Both the position numbers and the translations under genes were made by a program. A stretch of DNA of 64,000 nucleotides from Paraburkholderia tagetis (GTDB lineage Bacteria; Pseudomonadota; Gammaproteobacteria; Burkholderiales; Burkholderiaceae). The stretch lies in the NCBI RefSeq assembly GCF_022213065.1, contig NZ_JAKLJA010000005.1:248001-312000 (forward strand), given 5' to 3'. Within the stretch, counting starts at the first letter, position 1. The number at the start of each line of letters is the position of its first letter. Below the pieces are notes generated by a model. The model did no database searches. It had not been told where the DNA came from and saw only the letters and a program-made list of their open reading frames with translations. Below are positions 54,677-63,177 of this stretch, piece after piece.

Positions 54677-54952
54677 ATGCAAGCTGGGACGCTCAAGAAT
54701 GCAAAGGTCGCCGCTTTTCTGAACCGGTCGGCGTTGTGTCTGCTGATCTTGCCAGTTGCCTGCCTTGTCTGGGCGCTCCAGGCGTACCCGCCACAGTATG
54801 CATACGGGCTTTGCTTCTCTCTCGCAGCCTTGGCCTGGCCTTTGGCCGGGGTTCTGTTTTTGATCTCAGCGGGATTCCACGTCCGCACTCCCAAACAACA
54901 GCTCGAAAACGACGCAAGCGATGCCGGATGGCAAGAAGCGCACGGGCACTAA
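54677..54952 (+). CDS. Small membrane protein of unknown function
   Basis: A 91-residue protein with two hydrophobic segments (LCLLILPVACLVWAL and FSLAALAWPLAGVLFLIS) and a hydrophilic acidic C-terminus. GGAGG lies 5 nt before the ATG at 54677. The frame extends upstream to 54626, overlapping the trpS remnant, but without support. A good bidirectional terminator follows at 54997. Not recognised. Confidence 0.6.
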   Translation: MQAGTLKNAKVAAFLNRSALCLLILPVACLVWALQAYPPQYAYGLCFSLAALAWPLAGVLFLISAGFHVRTPKQQLENDASDAGWQEAHGH

Positions 54953-54996
54953 CCCGTGTGCCGTCCCGCCGGGCGGTCCGCGATAGCGGCTCGAAC

Positions 54997-55024
54997 AAAA
55001 GCCTCCTGAAAACCGGAGGCTTTT
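54997..55024. terminator. Bidirectional rho-independent terminator
   Basis: AAAAGCCTCC, loop TGAAAACC, GGAGGCTTTT: a perfect 10-bp stem with A- and T-runs at its feet. Confidence 0.92.
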
Positions 55025-55488
55025 GAGGCGGCACGTTGCGAGTCTGCGCGAAATGGCTGCGGCAACACAATCTGAGCCCATGCGCGCTCGGGCATACCGC
55101 TGTCGCCGCCCTCACCGCTCGCTTGATCGATGACGCCGCTTTCCGGCTGCGTCCTGGCGATCCTATGCATTGGCTCAATGCGTGCCAATAGCATGCGGGC
55201 GCAACGAAGATTCTTGTCATCGCTTGCGGCTCAACTATCTCCTTTGGCGGGAGCCGCCCTCCCACGCGATGTACGCTCTCGCGGAAACGAAGCGACTCGG
55301 TGCGCAACGCGCGCGCCCTATGAGCATAGCTGCACGAGGACCCCGGCCGCCACGTGTCGGCTGCCTTCTTCTCCGGCTATACTCCACGCCTTTCACCATT
55401 CATTCGTCCAATTCGATATGTCGACAACCATTGGCGAGAATGCCACGATGGAGCGGTTACAAGACTTGCTCAACTCGTTTGAACTGCC

Positions 55489-55536
55489 AATCAGCCTGTA
55501 AAGCAGTCCGTAAATCAGCCTGTAAAGCAATCCGGA
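55489..55536. repeat. 24-bp tandem duplication before a small exported-protein gene
   Basis: A 24-bp unit beginning AATCAGCCTGTAAAGCA occurs at 55489 and 55513 with two differences. The second copy ends just before the start codon at 55544, so it forms part of the ribosome-binding region (GGAAAGC). Confidence 0.9.
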
Positions 55537-55543
55537 AAGCAAT

Positions 55544-55975
55544 ATGAAACGCCTGTTACTCGCCGCGCTTGCGGCAGCTTCGTTCGCGCCTTGCGCTCAT
55601 GCGCAAAGCCACGCGCCAGGTGCGCTCGCCACCCCCACGGGCACGCTGCAATTCGTGCGTGATGACCGGGATTTCGTGGCGATTCTCGACAAGGATATTT
55701 TCGATCGTTTCGACGCGAAGACACTCACGCATTTCGATGATGTCGGTCCCGATGGCGGCACGATTACGCGCACGCTCGTGCAGACCGCTTACGGTCCCGT
55801 GCTGTACGACTTTCGTCGCCGTCCGCCACTCGTGCAACGCGCGAACATGCGCATGACAGTCAAGCGCGTGTTCTGGCAACCCGATGAAGTCGTGATGCAA
55901 GGCTCCGACGGCTGGTTCCGGCTCAAAAACGGGACGCTAACGAAGCTGCAATCGACGAAAACGACATACCGCTAA
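55544..55975 (+). CDS. Exported hypothetical protein
   Basis: A 143-residue protein with a clear signal peptide (AAASFAPCAHAQS). The mature part is mostly beta-rich (TLQFVRDDRDFVAILDKDIF, VFWQPDEVVMQGSDGWFRLKNG). I do not recognise a family. The preceding 24-bp duplication provides its ribosome-binding region. Probably periplasmic. Confidence 0.7.
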   Translation: MKRLLLAALAAASFAPCAHAQSHAPGALATPTGTLQFVRDDRDFVAILDKDIFDRFDAKTLTHFDDVGPDGGTITRTLVQTAYGPVLYDFRRRPPLVQRANMRMTVKRVFWQPDEVVMQGSDGWFRLKNGTLTKLQSTKTTYR

Positions 55976-56065
55976 TTACGCGCGTCCGCGTTGGCCATTC
56001 TCTCGTCGCTTTCCAGTCATCGTCGAACGGACTAGCATAACAATCTCAGGCCGAAGGAGACGACT

Positions 56066-56374
56066 ATGGCTACGTATGCTGTCGACGGAGTGCGCATCAG
56101 CGCTTCAACGGACCGGGTGACGCATGTGCGCTGGGCGCCAATTGACCCTCATACCCATGACTGGCTCTCCCCGCCCAAGATCTCCGAGGTGTCGGACGTC
56201 GCGCACGGCATCCGCTCGGGAGCGGTGGTGTATTCCGTTTTCACGCTGGGCGGCATGAAATTCCTTGGGCCGAAGATCAAGGCGGTTCCGCATCCCAACG
56301 GGATTGATGGAATCGATATGGAAGTTCCCGATGGCAGCGTCGAAAAATCGATGGACGATCTGCCGCGCGTCTAG
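56066..56374 (+). CDS. Conserved hypothetical protein
   Basis: A 102-residue soluble protein (VDGVRISASTDRVTHVRW, then HPNGIDGIDMEVPDGSVEKSMDDLPR). GGAGACG precedes the ATG at 56066. The compact beta-rich character with a C-terminal DLPR resembles DUF3892-type proteins, but I cannot be sure. No function is assigned. Confidence 0.62.
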   Translation: MATYAVDGVRISASTDRVTHVRWAPIDPHTHDWLSPPKISEVSDVAHGIRSGAVVYSVFTLGGMKFLGPKIKAVPHPNGIDGIDMEVPDGSVEKSMDDLPRV

Positions 56375-56472
56375 TCTCGACCCTGTACGCACCTTCGCGA
56401 CGCTTCCGGTCTATCTGGCGCCCATCGCACCATCTCGAGCCATGACGATCGCCCAGGCGAAAGAAGGTCGCC

Positions 56473-58518
56473 ATGCCTCACTTACGCGTTGAGATACGCA
56501 CTGAGCGTCTCGCTCTGCCCGTTTCCCGGCTGGGTCCGGCCAACCCATTGCCGGTCTTCCGCTGGCAACAGCCAACGTCGGCGAACCCCGCTCCGCCCGC
56601 CGACAATCTGAGCGCGGACGAACTCGCTCATACGTTCGTCTGGGGCGACGCATCGATTCTGCCGTACCGTGTCCAGGACGATTACGACCGCGACTTGCAC
56701 CCCGGTCATCTCGATGCAGTGGTGCTCGACAACGGCTTGTTGCGCGCAACCGTGCTGCCGGATCTCGGCGGTCGACTGGCATCGCTCATCGATTTGAGCA
56801 CCGGGGCGGAACTCCTGTTTCGCAACCCGGTGTTCCAGCCTGCGAATCTGGCGGCGCTCAATGCGTGGTTTTCCGGCGGCATCGAATGGAATGGCCTGAT
56901 TCCCGGGCATTCGCCGTTTACCTGCGCGCCGGTTTTCTGCGGCGTCGTCGAAACCGACGACGGCCCTATCCTGCGGCTCCATGAATTCGACCGCGTCCGC
57001 GAAGCGAGTTGGCAAATCGATCTATTCCTGCCTGATGGCGAAAGCCGCCTTTATGTGCACGGCCGGATCGTCAACCCGAATCCCCGGGAGATTGCCTGCT
57101 ACTGGTGGACCAACGCCGCTGTTCAATATCGACCCGGCATGCGCGTGCTCGCGCCCGCCGATTACGGTATCGAACACGTGCTGCCGGACAATCATCTGGA
57201 GCGATTCGCACTGGACGCGCATGGTTTCGATGCCAGTTATCCCGAGGAATGGAGCACCGCCACGTCGGTGTTCTTCCGCAAGCCCGATGCGGACCGGCTC
57301 TGGATTGCCGCGCTCGATAGCCGGGGGCGCGGTCTTCTGCAAACCGCGACACACGAGATGCGTGGACGCAAGATGTTTTTCTTCGGCACAGGCACCGGTG
57401 GACGGCACTGGATGGAGGTGCTCGGGCGGCCCGGCGACAGCGAGTATGTCGAGATCCAGGCCGGCATCGCCCCGACCCAGGATCAGGAATTCATACTGCC
57501 CGCCGGCGGCTCGCTCGAGTGGACCGAATGCTGGATGCCGTTCGCGGCCGACGCCGCGGCCGTGCACGATCCCTGCTGGCATACGGCCTGCTCGGCGGTG
57601 CGCCGCACGCTCGATGCGCAACTGCCCGCGCAGAGCTTGTCCGCGCTCGATATTCGCCTGCGGATCCACGCATCGAAGCCGGCGACGCGCCCGCTCCATC
57701 GCGGCGCGGTTTGGGGCAAGCTCCACGAAGTGCTGACTGGCCGGCCGATCGCCCCGGGGCTCGATTTCGACGCGCAACCTGGCGTCGCGTGTCCGTGGGC
57801 GGAGCTTGCGGAGACGGGGCGCTTTTCTGCGGCTTCGCTCGCCGCCCTGCCCGAGATCTGGGTTGCCGGAGATCGATGGCAACAGGCGCTCATCGACTCG
57901 TCGGCAAGGCATGGCGAGACCTGGCTGCATGCGCTGGCGCTCGGCATCATTGCACTCGATCGCGGTCACACGGCGCCTGCCACCGCATTTTTTCAGCGTG
58001 CACATACGTTGCGGCCAAACGCGCTCTCGCTACGCAACCTCGCCTTGTCCGAGCGCGATGTGGAAGCGGCCGAGCGGCTTTATCTGAGTGCCTGGGATGC
58101 GCTCGATGCGGCACCGCAGTTGGCCACCCCGTTGATCACCTCGCTGGCCGCCGAGATCGCCGAATGGCTGCTGCGGCACAACCGGATCGCCGCGCTCCGG
58201 CGCTTTCTCTACGGGCTGAGCCCCGACGTCGAACGGCACGAGCGCATCCGCCTGACACGCGCGCGGCTTTCCCTGCTCGACGGAAACCTCGACAGCGCGG
58301 AGCAATGGCTCGACCACGACTTCGCGACGATCCGCGAGGGCGAGACCGCGCTCGACGAAATCTGGTCCGCACTCCAGATCGCCCGGGCAAGCCGGCGCCT
58401 CGGCCGCGCGCTGAGCCCCGACGAGGAGCGCGCGGTGCTTGCCGCCTCCCCTGTTCCATACCGGCTCGACTTCCGCATGGTGCGCATGGTGCGCACGGTG
58501 GGGAATGGGCGAGTCTGA
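56473..58518 (+). CDS. DUF5107 domain protein with C-terminal tetratricopeptide-like repeats
   Basis: A 681-residue protein. The N-terminal about 400 residues form a galactose-mutarotase-like beta-sandwich (DUF5107): VLDNGLLRATVLPDLGGRLASLID, GGIEWNGLIPGHSP, WWTNAAV. The C-terminal about 250 residues are Ala/Leu/Arg-rich helices of TPR type (ALALGIIALDRGHTAPATAFFQRAHTLRPNAL). Some DUF5107 proteins are over 1000 residues, so this is a compact version. Likely a carbohydrate-binding or isomerising protein; no direct partner is adjacent. The gene ends in a 9-bp repeat. Confidence 0.82.
   Translation: MPHLRVEIRTERLALPVSRLGPANPLPVFRWQQPTSANPAPPADNLSADELAHTFVWGDASILPYRVQDDYDRDLHPGHLDAVVLDNGLLRATVLPDLGGRLASLIDLSTGAELLFRNPVFQPANLAALNAWFSGGIEWNGLIPGHSPFTCAPVFCGVVETDDGPILRLHEFDRVREASWQIDLFLPDGESRLYVHGRIVNPNPREIACYWWTNAAVQYRPGMRVLAPADYGIEHVLPDNHLERFALDAHGFDASYPEEWSTATSVFFRKPDADRLWIAALDSRGRGLLQTATHEMRGRKMFFFGTGTGGRHWMEVLGRPGDSEYVEIQAGIAPTQDQEFILPAGGSLEWTECWMPFAADAAAVHDPCWHTACSAVRRTLDAQLPAQSLSALDIRLRIHASKPATRPLHRGAVWGKLHEVLTGRPIAPGLDFDAQPGVACPWAELAETGRFSAASLAALPEIWVAGDRWQQALIDSSARHGETWLHALALGIIALDRGHTAPATAFFQRAHTLRPNALSLRNLALSERDVEAAERLYLSAWDALDAAPQLATPLITSLAAEIAEWLLRHNRIAALRRFLYGLSPDVERHERIRLTRARLSLLDGNLDSAEQWLDHDFATIREGETALDEIWSALQIARASRRLGRALSPDEERAVLAASPVPYRLDFRMVRMVRTVGNGRV
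58477..58500. repeat. 9-bp tandem repeat at the DUF5107 C-terminus
   Basis: ATGGTGCGC, ATGGTGCGC and a partial ACGGTG are in frame and encode Arg-Met-Val / Arg-Met-Val / Arg-Thr-Val at the end of the protein. Confidence 0.82.
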
Positions 58519-58635
58519 CGACGAGACAGCGCCGCAAACCGATAAAATCGCGGTGTGCGCTTGCCGGCGCACCAGCTGCGAATGGCCGAAGGCCCGGCGC
58601 AGCGCCTTCCACTTCCCCACTCAACGCATAGCGCC

Positions 58636-59079
58636 ATGGCCCGCATCGAGCTCCATTTCCCCGAAGACCAGTATTACTACTCGACGCATCTCACGGTGCG
58701 CGTCACCGACATCAATTCGGCGAACCACCTCGCGAACGACTCGATGATCTCGATGATTTCCGAGGCGCGTGCGCGCTTCCTCTTCGATGCGGGCATCGAG
58801 GACATGAAGGACGCCCACATCAGCATCATCGTCACGGACCTCGCGACCACCTATCGCGCCGAAGCCTATGCGCGCGAGCAGTTGTGCTTCGAGGTGGGCA
58901 TCATGGATTTCAACAAGTACGGCGGCGACATTATTTTCCGCATCACGCGGCCCTCGGACAGCGCACTCATTGCGATGGCAAAGTCGGGATTCGTTTTTTT
59001 CGACTACGAGGCGAAAAAAGTCGTGCCGATGCCGCCGGCATTCCGCGCGAAATTCCCGGGCGTCAACTCGGTCGCCTGA
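58636..59079 (+). CDS. Thioesterase family protein (4HBT fold)
   Basis: A 147-residue hot-dog-fold protein of the acyl-CoA thioesterase group: TVRVTDINSANHLANDSMISMISEARARFLFDAG has the DxNxxxHL-like pattern of 4HBT enzymes (Asp and Asn in the active site). The start at 58636 is supported by the position of the fold. The acyl substrate is unknown. Confidence 0.85.
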   Translation: MARIELHFPEDQYYYSTHLTVRVTDINSANHLANDSMISMISEARARFLFDAGIEDMKDAHISIIVTDLATTYRAEAYAREQLCFEVGIMDFNKYGGDIIFRITRPSDSALIAMAKSGFVFFDYEAKKVVPMPPAFRAKFPGVNSVA

Positions 59080-59123
59080 AGCGCCGCCGTGCGCATTTCC
59101 TGGGTGTGCACTTGCGTGCGCAT

Positions 59124-59441
59124 TCAGCGCGGCTGGAACGCGATGACCGCCATGCCGGCCAGCGCAAGCGCCATCCCACCCCAATCCCAGGGGCTCGGCC
59201 GAACCGCTTCCACACCCCACAGCCACAGCATTGCCACGCACACGTACACGCCGCCGTAGGCGGCATAGGTGCGTCCCGCCGCGCTCGGATGCAGCGTAAG
59301 CAGCCACGCGAAAAGCGCGAGCGACACGGCGGCGGGCACGAGCAGCCAGGCGCTCGCGCCCTCGCGCAGCCAGCGATACGGCAGATAGCAGCCGACGATT
59401 TCGGCAAGCGCGGTCGCAACGAAAAGCAAAAACGTCGTCAT
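59124..59441 (-). CDS. ynfA: YnfA family small membrane protein (UPF0060)
   Basis: A 105-residue protein with four predicted helices: [19 protein letters not shown], the [18 protein letters not shown] helix, [19 protein letters not shown], and [18 protein letters not shown]. The size and these motifs match UPF0060/YnfA, related to small multidrug resistance transporters. It converges with the thioesterase gene. Confidence 0.93.
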   Translation of the reverse strand: MTTFLLFVATALAEIVGCYLPYRWLREGASAWLLVPAAVSLALFAWLLTLHPSAAGRTYAAYGGVYVCVAMLWLWGVEAVRPSPWDWGGMALALAGMAVIAFQPR

Positions 59442-59839
59442 GGATGGCACAACTGCAGCGGTAGCGTCGAGGGGGCTCATGGTAGCGCAGGCGGCCAAAA
59501 CGGTAAAACGGCCGTGTACTGAGCTGGCCGACCGGATTATTGCTCGATATGGATGCGGGATTATCAGTGCTTCAAGTGATTAAACGCGGCGCGCGGTTAA
59601 ATCCATTGAAAATCGAAATTCCCGGAATTCGTTGATTCATTTCTAAAGGCACTGCAAACAATTGTGCCAGAGCGCTTTATCCGCAGCCATTCACGCACGC
59701 CGGGCGCAGGCGGCGCGCATTTTCCATTGGACGCAAATCAATTGGCTTTCGCGACGGGATTGAATTCACTCGCGATCGGCGAATAATTCTTTTTTGGAAT
59801 TTTCGTTTTAAAAAATTATCAACCGCCAAGGAAAAAAAC
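59442..59839. other. AT-rich divergent promoter region
   Basis: About 400 bp between ynfA (minus) and the asparaginase gene (plus), clearly more AT-rich than the coding DNA, particularly 59780-59820. Likely holds both promoters. No gene is apparent. Confidence 0.5.
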
Positions 59840-60958
59840 ATGAGAAATACCCTTCACGCTAAATATCTTGCCGCCGCGTTCGTGTTTGCCGCCACTGCCC
59901 TGCTCTCCGGTATCGCATTTGCCGCCGATGAAACCGTCTCTGCGGCCGCGCCCGCCACCGCACCGGTCGGGCTGCCACGCGTGGCCGTGCTCGCCACGGG
60001 CGGCACGATCGCGGGCCAGGCGGATGCGCGCGCGGCCAACGCCTATAACGCCGGCGCCGTGGGTGCTCAGCAGCTCGTGCAGGCCGTGCCCGGCATCGAG
60101 AAGCTCGCCCGGCTCAGCACCGAGCAAGTGGCGTCCATCGGTTCGCAGGACATGAACGACAAGGTCTGGTTCGCGCTCGCGCGACGCATTCAGACGATCT
60201 TCGATCGCAATGAAGCCGACGCCGTGGTCATCACGCACGGCACGGACACGCTCGAAGAAACGGCTTTCTTCCTCGACAACGTGCTGCGCACCGACAAGCC
60301 CGTCGTGCTGGTGGGCTCGATGCGGCCTTCCACGGCCACGAGCGCCGACGGTCCGAGCAATCTCTACGAGGCAGTCGAAGTGGCGGCGAGCCCCGCAGCG
60401 CGCGGGCGTGGCGTGATGGTGGTGCTCAACGACACAATCCAGTCGGCGCGCGCGGCCACCAAGACGAACACGACGAGCGTGCAGACGTTCGCAACGCCGA
60501 ACGGTGGACCGGTTGGCTACGTCGATCCCGCAAGCGTGCGCTTTCTCACGCCCGCATTCCAGCCGGACAATCACAAATACGTGCTGCCTTCAGGCGAGCA
60601 ACTGCCGCGCGTCGAGATCGTCTACGCGCATGCCAACATGGACGGCGTGCAGATCGACAACGCCATCGCCAACAAGGCAAAGGGCATCGTGCTGGCCGGC
60701 GTCGGCGACGGCAACGCGTCGAAGTCGGCGCTCGCGGCGCTCCAGCGCGCCGCGAAGCAAGGGATCGTGGTGGTGCGCGCATCGCGCGTGGGGTCGGGAT
60801 TCGTGAACCGCAATGTCGAAGTGAACGACGACACGAGCGGCTTCGTCGTCTCGCTCGACCTGAACCCGCAAAAGGCGCGCGTGCTCACGCAATTGCTGAT
60901 CGCCAACGGGATCACCTCGCCCGCGCAGGTGCAGAAGGCGTTTGCAGCGACGTGGTGA
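59840..60958 (+). CDS. ansB: Periplasmic L-asparaginase type II
   Basis: Hydrolyses asparagine to aspartate and ammonia. The 372-residue protein has a signal peptide (GIAFAADETV). The catalytic motifs are ATGGTIAG with Thr53/Gly54/Gly55/Thr56 and HGTDTLEE with His133-Gly-Thr135-Asp136, both complete. The size is normal for AnsB. AGGAAA lies upstream. It converges with phnX, the two stop codons only about 19 bp apart with no visible terminator between them. Confidence 0.95.
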   Translation: MRNTLHAKYLAAAFVFAATALLSGIAFAADETVSAAAPATAPVGLPRVAVLATGGTIAGQADARAANAYNAGAVGAQQLVQAVPGIEKLARLSTEQVASIGSQDMNDKVWFALARRIQTIFDRNEADAVVITHGTDTLEETAFFLDNVLRTDKPVVLVGSMRPSTATSADGPSNLYEAVEVAASPAARGRGVMVVLNDTIQSARAATKTNTTSVQTFATPNGGPVGYVDPASVRFLTPAFQPDNHKYVLPSGEQLPRVEIVYAHANMDGVQIDNAIANKAKGIVLAGVGDGNASKSALAALQRAAKQGIVVVRASRVGSGFVNRNVEVNDDTSGFVVSLDLNPQKARVLTQLLIANGITSPAQVQKAFAATW

Positions 60959-60977
60959 CCGGCGCTGCACTTGCCGC

Positions 60978-61781
60978 TCAGGGACGCTCGCCGCGCGCGA
61001 GCCGCGTTTCGATTTCCGTGACCACGGGCAGCAGGTCGGCGACGCTGTCGATCACATAGTGCGCGCCCGCTGCGCGCAGGCGTTGCGCGGCGGCTTCGCG
61101 GCGCTGTGCGAAGTCTTGCGGCGAGAGCGCGCGGACTTCGTCTTCGGTGAGGCCGAACGCGTTGCCGCTGACGGCCACGCCCACGGCCCAGGTGCCGCCG
61201 TTGATGCCCTCTTCGATGCCCACCTCGGTGTCGTCCACCTTGATCGCTTCGCGCGCGCGCCACACGCCGAGCTGCGGCAGCGTGCGATAGATCATGTACG
61301 GCGACGGGCGGCCTTCGGGCGTGTCGCCGGTGCACACGATGCTGTCCGCGACAAAGCCCTGCTCGGCTGCGCCCGGCACGATCTGATCGATGATCTCGCG
61401 CGTGTAACCCGTGGTCGAGCCGATGCGCACGCCGTCGGCGCGCAGTTGCGCGGTCACGGCCGCGACGCCCGGAATCACGTCGCTGTATTGCGCGGCCACC
61501 GCAACGTTCTTCGGCACGAAGGCGTCGTAGACCGCGTCGATATCGGCGTCGCCGGGTGCGTGGCCGTGGCGCGCCTTCCATGCTTTAGCGACGCGCGGCA
61601 GCGCCATCAGCGCCGCAATGTGCGGCCGCTTGGCCATGCCCATCGGGCCGCGTGCTTCCTCGATCGAGATCGGCACGCCAAATTCCTCGAAAGTCTCGAC
61701 GAACGCACCCATGGGCGCGCGCGAGCCATAGTCGACCACCGTGCCGGCCCAGTCGAAGATCACTGCCTTGACGTATTTCAT
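60978..61781 (-). CDS. phnX: Phosphonoacetaldehyde hydrolase
   Basis: HAD-superfamily phosphonatase of 267 residues that cleaves phosphonoacetaldehyde to acetaldehyde and phosphate. Nucleophile Asp10 is in FDWAGT; Schiff-base lysine Lys51 is in GPMGMAKRPH, diagnostic of PhnX. A second conserved piece is IGSTTGYTREI. The gene lies 9 bp after phnW; together they convert 2-aminoethylphosphonate to acetaldehyde, phosphate and alanine. Confidence 0.96.
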   Translation of the reverse strand: MKYVKAVIFDWAGTVVDYGSRAPMGAFVETFEEFGVPISIEEARGPMGMAKRPHIAALMALPRVAKAWKARHGHAPGDADIDAVYDAFVPKNVAVAAQYSDVIPGVAAVTAQLRADGVRIGSTTGYTREIIDQIVPGAAEQGFVADSIVCTGDTPEGRPSPYMIYRTLPQLGVWRAREAIKVDDTEVGIEEGINGGTWAVGVAVSGNAFGLTEDEVRALSPQDFAQRREAAAQRLRAAGAHYVIDSVADLLPVVTEIETRLARGERP

Positions 61782-61790
61782 TTCCGTTCG

Positions 61791-62969
61791 TTATGCAAAG
61801 ATTCGTGCGTCTGATTCAAAAGAAGAGGCTGCGTGCGCAGGCGCGCCGCTGGGAACGCCCAGCGTGCTCAAGGCCGCGCCGCACGCTTGAACGACGCGCT
61901 GCATGAGCGCTTCGTCGAGTGCGCCGATGCAGCCGATGCGAAAGCTCTCCACGCTGGTGAGCTTGCCCGGATAGATGATGAAGCCCTGCTCTTTCATCAG
62001 CTCGTAGAAGCGCTCGAAGCTGAACAACGGATGAGCGGGCGAGAAGAACGTGACGATGATGGGCGAGCGCCACGCTTCGGTCAGCAGCGGCTCGAAGCCA
62101 AGCGCGCGCATGCCTTCGACCATGACGTCGCGGTTACGCGTGTAGCGCGCGAGGCGCCCAGGCTGGCCGCCCTCGGCCTCATGAAGGCGCAGCGCCTCGA
62201 TAAACGCGGCCACGGCGTGTGTGGGCGGCGTGAAGCGCCACTGTCCGGTGCGGTTCATGGCGTCCCACTGGTCGTGCAAATCGAGTGCGAGCGAGTGGCT
62301 GTTGCCCTTCGCGGCCGCGAGCGCTGCCTTCTTCGCGATGACGAAGCCAAAACCCGGCACGCCCTCGATGCACTTGTTCGCCGACGAGACAAATGCCTCG
62401 CACGGCAGCGCGCGCACATCGAGCGGCACGGCGCCGAAGGCGCTCATCGAGTCGATCAGGAGACGCCGGCCATGGCGCGCCGTGACGGCGGCAATTTCCT
62501 CGATCGGATTGAGAATGCCGGAGCTCGTTTCGCAATGCACCACGACGACGTGCGTGATGTCGGCGTGAACGGCGAGCAGGCGCTCGACGTCGGCGGCACG
62601 CGGCGGCAGATAGTCGCCTGTGTCGTGCACGGTGTGGCGGCGACCCAGATAACGCAGCGTAGTGGCGATGCGCTTGCCGTAGGCGCCGTTGGCAAGCACC
62701 AGCGCATGGCCGTCGCGCGGCACGAAGCTGCCGAGCATCGCCTCGACGCAGTAGCTGCCGCTGCCTTGCAGCGGCACGCAGTCGTACTCGCTGTTCGCAG
62801 CGTCGGCATCGCAGCCGGCGATCTCCAGCAGCGCGCGGCGCAGATGCGCCGTCATGGCGCGGAAATCGGCGTCCCACGAGCCCCAGTCGCGCAGCATCGC
62901 GGCTTTAGTCGTTGCGGCCGTCGTCAGCGGGCCGGGGGTCAGCAGGTACGGATCTGCGGGAGTGGTCAT
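61791..62969 (-). CDS. phnW: 2-aminoethylphosphonate:pyruvate aminotransferase
   Basis: PLP-dependent transaminase of 392 residues that transfers the amino group of 2-aminoethylphosphonate to pyruvate. PLP lysine Lys199 is in SSANKCIEG. Starts with LLTPGPLTT, the family N-terminus. It heads the phnW-phnX unit and is divergent from a LysR regulator, with two inverted repeats in between. The frame is open further upstream but that portion is not conserved. Confidence 0.96.
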   Translation of the reverse strand: MTTPADPYLLTPGPLTTAATTKAAMLRDWGSWDADFRAMTAHLRRALLEIAGCDADAANSEYDCVPLQGSGSYCVEAMLGSFVPRDGHALVLANGAYGKRIATTLRYLGRRHTVHDTGDYLPPRAADVERLLAVHADITHVVVVHCETSSGILNPIEEIAAVTARHGRRLLIDSMSAFGAVPLDVRALPCEAFVSSANKCIEGVPGFGFVIAKKAALAAAKGNSHSLALDLHDQWDAMNRTGQWRFTPPTHAVAAFIEALRLHEAEGGQPGRLARYTRNRDVMVEGMRALGFEPLLTEAWRSPIIVTFFSPAHPLFSFERFYELMKEQGFIIYPGKLTSVESFRIGCIGALDEALMQRVVQACGAALSTLGVPSGAPAHAASSFESDARIFA

Positions 62970-62998
62970 GCGGCTGCTCCGGTCGGTGTTCAGCAAAT

Positions 62999-63016
62999 GT
63001 TCGGCCAGTACCGAAC
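62999..63016. promoter_or_regulatory. Inverted repeat in the phnW leader
   Basis: GTTCGG-N6-CCGAAC, 30 bp upstream of the phnW start. It may bind the divergent LysR regulator or be an RNA hairpin in the phnW leader. Confidence 0.5.
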
Positions 63017-63059
63017 AAGTAAGCGAACACATTACTGCGGTGCAGCACATAGGTAAAAT

Positions 63060-63082
63060 CGATATAATCGATGTATATATCG
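63060..63082. promoter_or_regulatory. LysR operator candidate between phnW and its regulator
   Basis: CGATATA-N9-TATATCG, with a self-complementary ATCGAT within the spacer, lies in the divergent intergenic region. An AT-rich dyad of about this length at this place fits a LysR recognition site. Confidence 0.6.
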
Positions 63083-63177
63083 CTAAAACTTATGGCGCCA
63101 CTGTTGGCCTGCGCGGGTCTGCGCCATCGCCCCGAGTCGACCGACCAAGCGAATTTTCGAGCCGGAATCCCACGAAT

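Larger units (their letters stand above)
54953..55543. other. Intergenic region with terminator and 24-bp repeat
   Basis: Some 590 bp with no gene I can support. It contains the terminator at 54997-55024 and a 24-bp duplication at 55489-55536 immediately before the next gene. Confidence 0.5.

Noticed and set aside
55130..55501. Small open frames upstream of the exported protein at 55544
   Set aside because: No ribosome-binding site, no domain, and the end runs into the 24-bp duplication; composition looks non-coding.
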